A stretch of 64,000 nucleotides of DNA from the NCBI RefSeq assembly GCF_964340395.1, contig NC_135559.1, forward strand, positions 17,723,550 through 17,787,549, in the 5' to 3' direction. Shown here piece by piece: positions 62,463-64,000 of the stretch; the stretch's first letter is position 1, and the number at the start of each line of letters is the position of its first letter. The notes below the pieces were generated by a model. That model ran no database searches. It was not told the DNA's origin and saw nothing but the letters and a program-made list of their open reading frames with translations. The stretch comes from Glandiceps talaboti (Eukaryota; Hemichordata; Enteropneusta; Spengelidae). The translations under genes and the position numbers were made by a program.

Positions 62463-63264
62463 CTAATAATAAAGCGAATTTACAGTCAATGCGACTGTTC
62501 TCCGAAGAGCTCCAGGCGTAGACACATAAGGACTAACAACATGAGTGAAAGGTTATACAGATAAACAATTTGAAAACAAGGAAGGATGTAGAGAGCAGCT
62601 TAAGTGAGTGAGTGAGTGAGTGAGTGAGTGAGTGAGTGAGAGTTAATTAACTAAAGATTCAATTGAGGTAAGTTTTGACGGCAGGAAGGACGACTTAACG
62701 TGAGAGTGACGAAGATTGTAGGGAAGACATCAAAAGTGATCATGAAGGAGCAGTCTAAGAAAAGGAATTCTCGACGAGCTTCTTAGTGACAAATGGTATA
62801 TATATTCGTAACACGTGCAATCATATAAAAATTTACGACTGCGGTCACTTCTTTCTAAGGGCAGAGCGGAAAGAAGACTTGGCGTGAAAGTGATGAAGAC
62901 TGTGGGGAAAACAGTTCAAATTGAAGGAGTAGTGTAAGAAAAGCTTCTTTTTTCTATTGTTGAGGAGAATATATCTCCCTGGTAATACACCGTCACTTCT
63001 AGGTCAATGATAATGACAATTTTGACCGACTGCTTATTTGCTTTTATATAACATCACATCCATACATTGGCACTTAATAATGTATCTGGTGTTGTTCACA
63101 ATAGTTTGACTGGGGCAGTCTTACCTGGCTGTATATGTAGTATAAACCATCCTCCTGAATTGTTATACCGCTATTGTCACTATTCAAATGAAAGCTGTCT
63201 TTCATTCCCGAAACTTCTTCCATATCCATCCATTCAGCATAATCCCAATTCTTGAGTAACCCAA
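61933..63264 (-). CDS. TNF-superfamily ligand, last two exons (5' part not seen)
   Basis: Two minus-strand exons, 63125-63264 (140 nt, phase 1 in, phase 0 out) and 61933-62169 (78 codons plus TAA), join as GLYYIYSQ/VTFAEQ. The joined sequence forms a TNF homology domain: an ITIQEDGLYYIYSQ strand, then VERTAIFINDN, CVLALHTTG, CFVGGVSWLAAQDKVDLRV, and the closing strand ANATFIGFIKLT. TNF ligands are type II membrane proteins that trimerise and bind cysteine-rich receptors in immune and death signalling. A Cys pair (FVRC...NSC) could form the loop disulfide. The 5' exons with membrane anchor and stalk should lie above 63265 and are not recognised; they may be outside the window. The intron holds (GA)n and (GAGT)n arrays. 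A broken copy lies at 49297-50563. Confidence 0.85.
62371..62458. repeat. (GA)n microsatellite in the TNF intron
   Basis: About 43 GA units. The 110-codon frame through it is not a gene. Confidence 0.95.
62603..62641. repeat. (GAGT)n microsatellite
   Basis: About nine GAGT units in the TNF intron. Confidence 0.95.
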
Positions 63265-63363
63265 CTGTTAAAAATAAAGTCAGTGTCTTTTAATTTACGT
63301 ATGGTGCAAATACTTCAAAGCATATGAGCAATGGAGGTGCGCATTGTCTATGTTCAAGATTTT

Positions 63364-63620
63364 GGGGTTGTCGGTGGCCGAGTGGTGAGACCACTTGCCT
63401 CTTACCACTGCGGTCGGGGTTTGAACCCATTCCGGGTTTCATTAAATTTACCACATTGTAAGTAAGGAGAGTGTCGACGTCGTTCAGTTTGACTCTACCA
63501 AACAAAATGAAGTAGAGCTGAAATTCCCAAGACAAACTTACATGGTCCCGTTGTAATGACCCAATCTGCTCCTTTCTTGTTTCCAACAAAATGAGCTGCA
63601 GTTAGACGGATCTGGAATCA
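63364..63620 (+). mobile_element. tRNA-derived SINE
   Basis: The head resembles a tRNA promoter: an A-box-like TGGCCGAGTGGTGAGACC and, about 30 bases on, a B-box-like GGGTTTGAACCC. The arms do not pair as a functional tRNA. An unrelated body of about 170 bp (gtcgttcagtttgactctac..., aatgacccaatctgctcc) follows. This is the structure of a tRNA-related SINE. It lies just upstream (minus strand) of the TNF exon. The remaining 63621-64000 shows nothing recognisable. Confidence 0.65.
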
Positions 63621-64000
63621 TGGTAGACATGTATATATACATCAAAGTGAATTTCGATTTGCGCATGTGTGTTTTTAACAAATCCAACATTTGATTTTAA
63701 GTCTACACAAGTATGAGAAACATTAATATGAGTATATTATAGTTTTAGTAAACTCCAACCGCTTTTGTGCATTTATCATAGTATTATCAGATAATAAACT
63801 ATAAGAAAAAATTCAATATCAATTAAACAATTAAAAACACTATCGGTATTATTTCATGTGAGACCCGCTTTTTCCATTGAGACTCAAATCGAAAATCGAA
63901 TATTTTACTAGGTGAGTCCAATAAACCTGTAGGAAATAACGCCAACATACTAGTTATGCACAGGAAATATATAGTACACAGAATGTTAACCAAGGTCATT

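Noticed and set aside
63364-63440. A functional tRNA gene
   Set aside because: A- and B-box-like words are present but no acceptor stem pairs and the sequence runs on as a SINE body.
63290-63589. Minus-strand frame of 99 codons upstream of the TNF exon
   Set aside because: It lies across the SINE and has no TNF stalk or membrane segment.

Overview
This window is a piece of an animal nuclear genome. It is AT-rich and very rich in simple repeats, its genes are split by short GT-AG introns, and most of it does not code. Tachylectin-type (FTP) lectin domains, a TNF ligand, a DEG/ENaC channel, a tRNA-derived SINE and a non-LTR retrotransposon end point to a marine invertebrate. A non-vertebrate deuterostome (cephalochordate or hemichordate) is my favoured guess; a lophotrochozoan is not excluded.

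Layout. 1-25 kb is almost gene-free: one possible short terminal exon (4897-5118, minus), long microsatellites, a 49-bp minisatellite of about 2.2 kb (15.4-17.6 kb) and a dead LINE 3' end (23.17-23.82 kb). 25.08-46.45 kb holds one large plus-strand gene that I assembled into 23 exons. Phases agree at every junction and give 1248 codons. It encodes a DEG/ENaC sodium channel whose extracellular finger region carries an extra block of about 700 residues: three LDLa modules, three FTP lectin domains, one PAN/Apple domain and a fourth LDLa. Every inserted exon is phase 1-1. Without the block the channel is about 545 residues, the normal family size.

Inside the intron after the fourth LDLa lies a minus-strand ATP-grasp ligase-like gene (about 36.6-37.98 kb). 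51.7-57.6 kb is a rearranged duplicate of 34.3-38.0 kb. In it the PAN and LDLa exons are broken by frameshifts, but the ATP-grasp copy is open and keeps a metal-ligand Glu that is Gln in the nested copy.

61.9-63.3 kb holds the last two exons of a minus-strand TNF-family ligand. A pseudogene copy with its 3' flank sits about 12.7 kb to the left (48.1-50.6 kb), broken by a stop codon and by palindromic and AT-repeat insertions. Several MITE-like elements and a 1.47-kb G-rich inverted-repeat element fill the rest.

The most notable points are the lectin-bearing ion channel and three of its introns, in which the 5' splice site itself has been expanded into tandem repeats.
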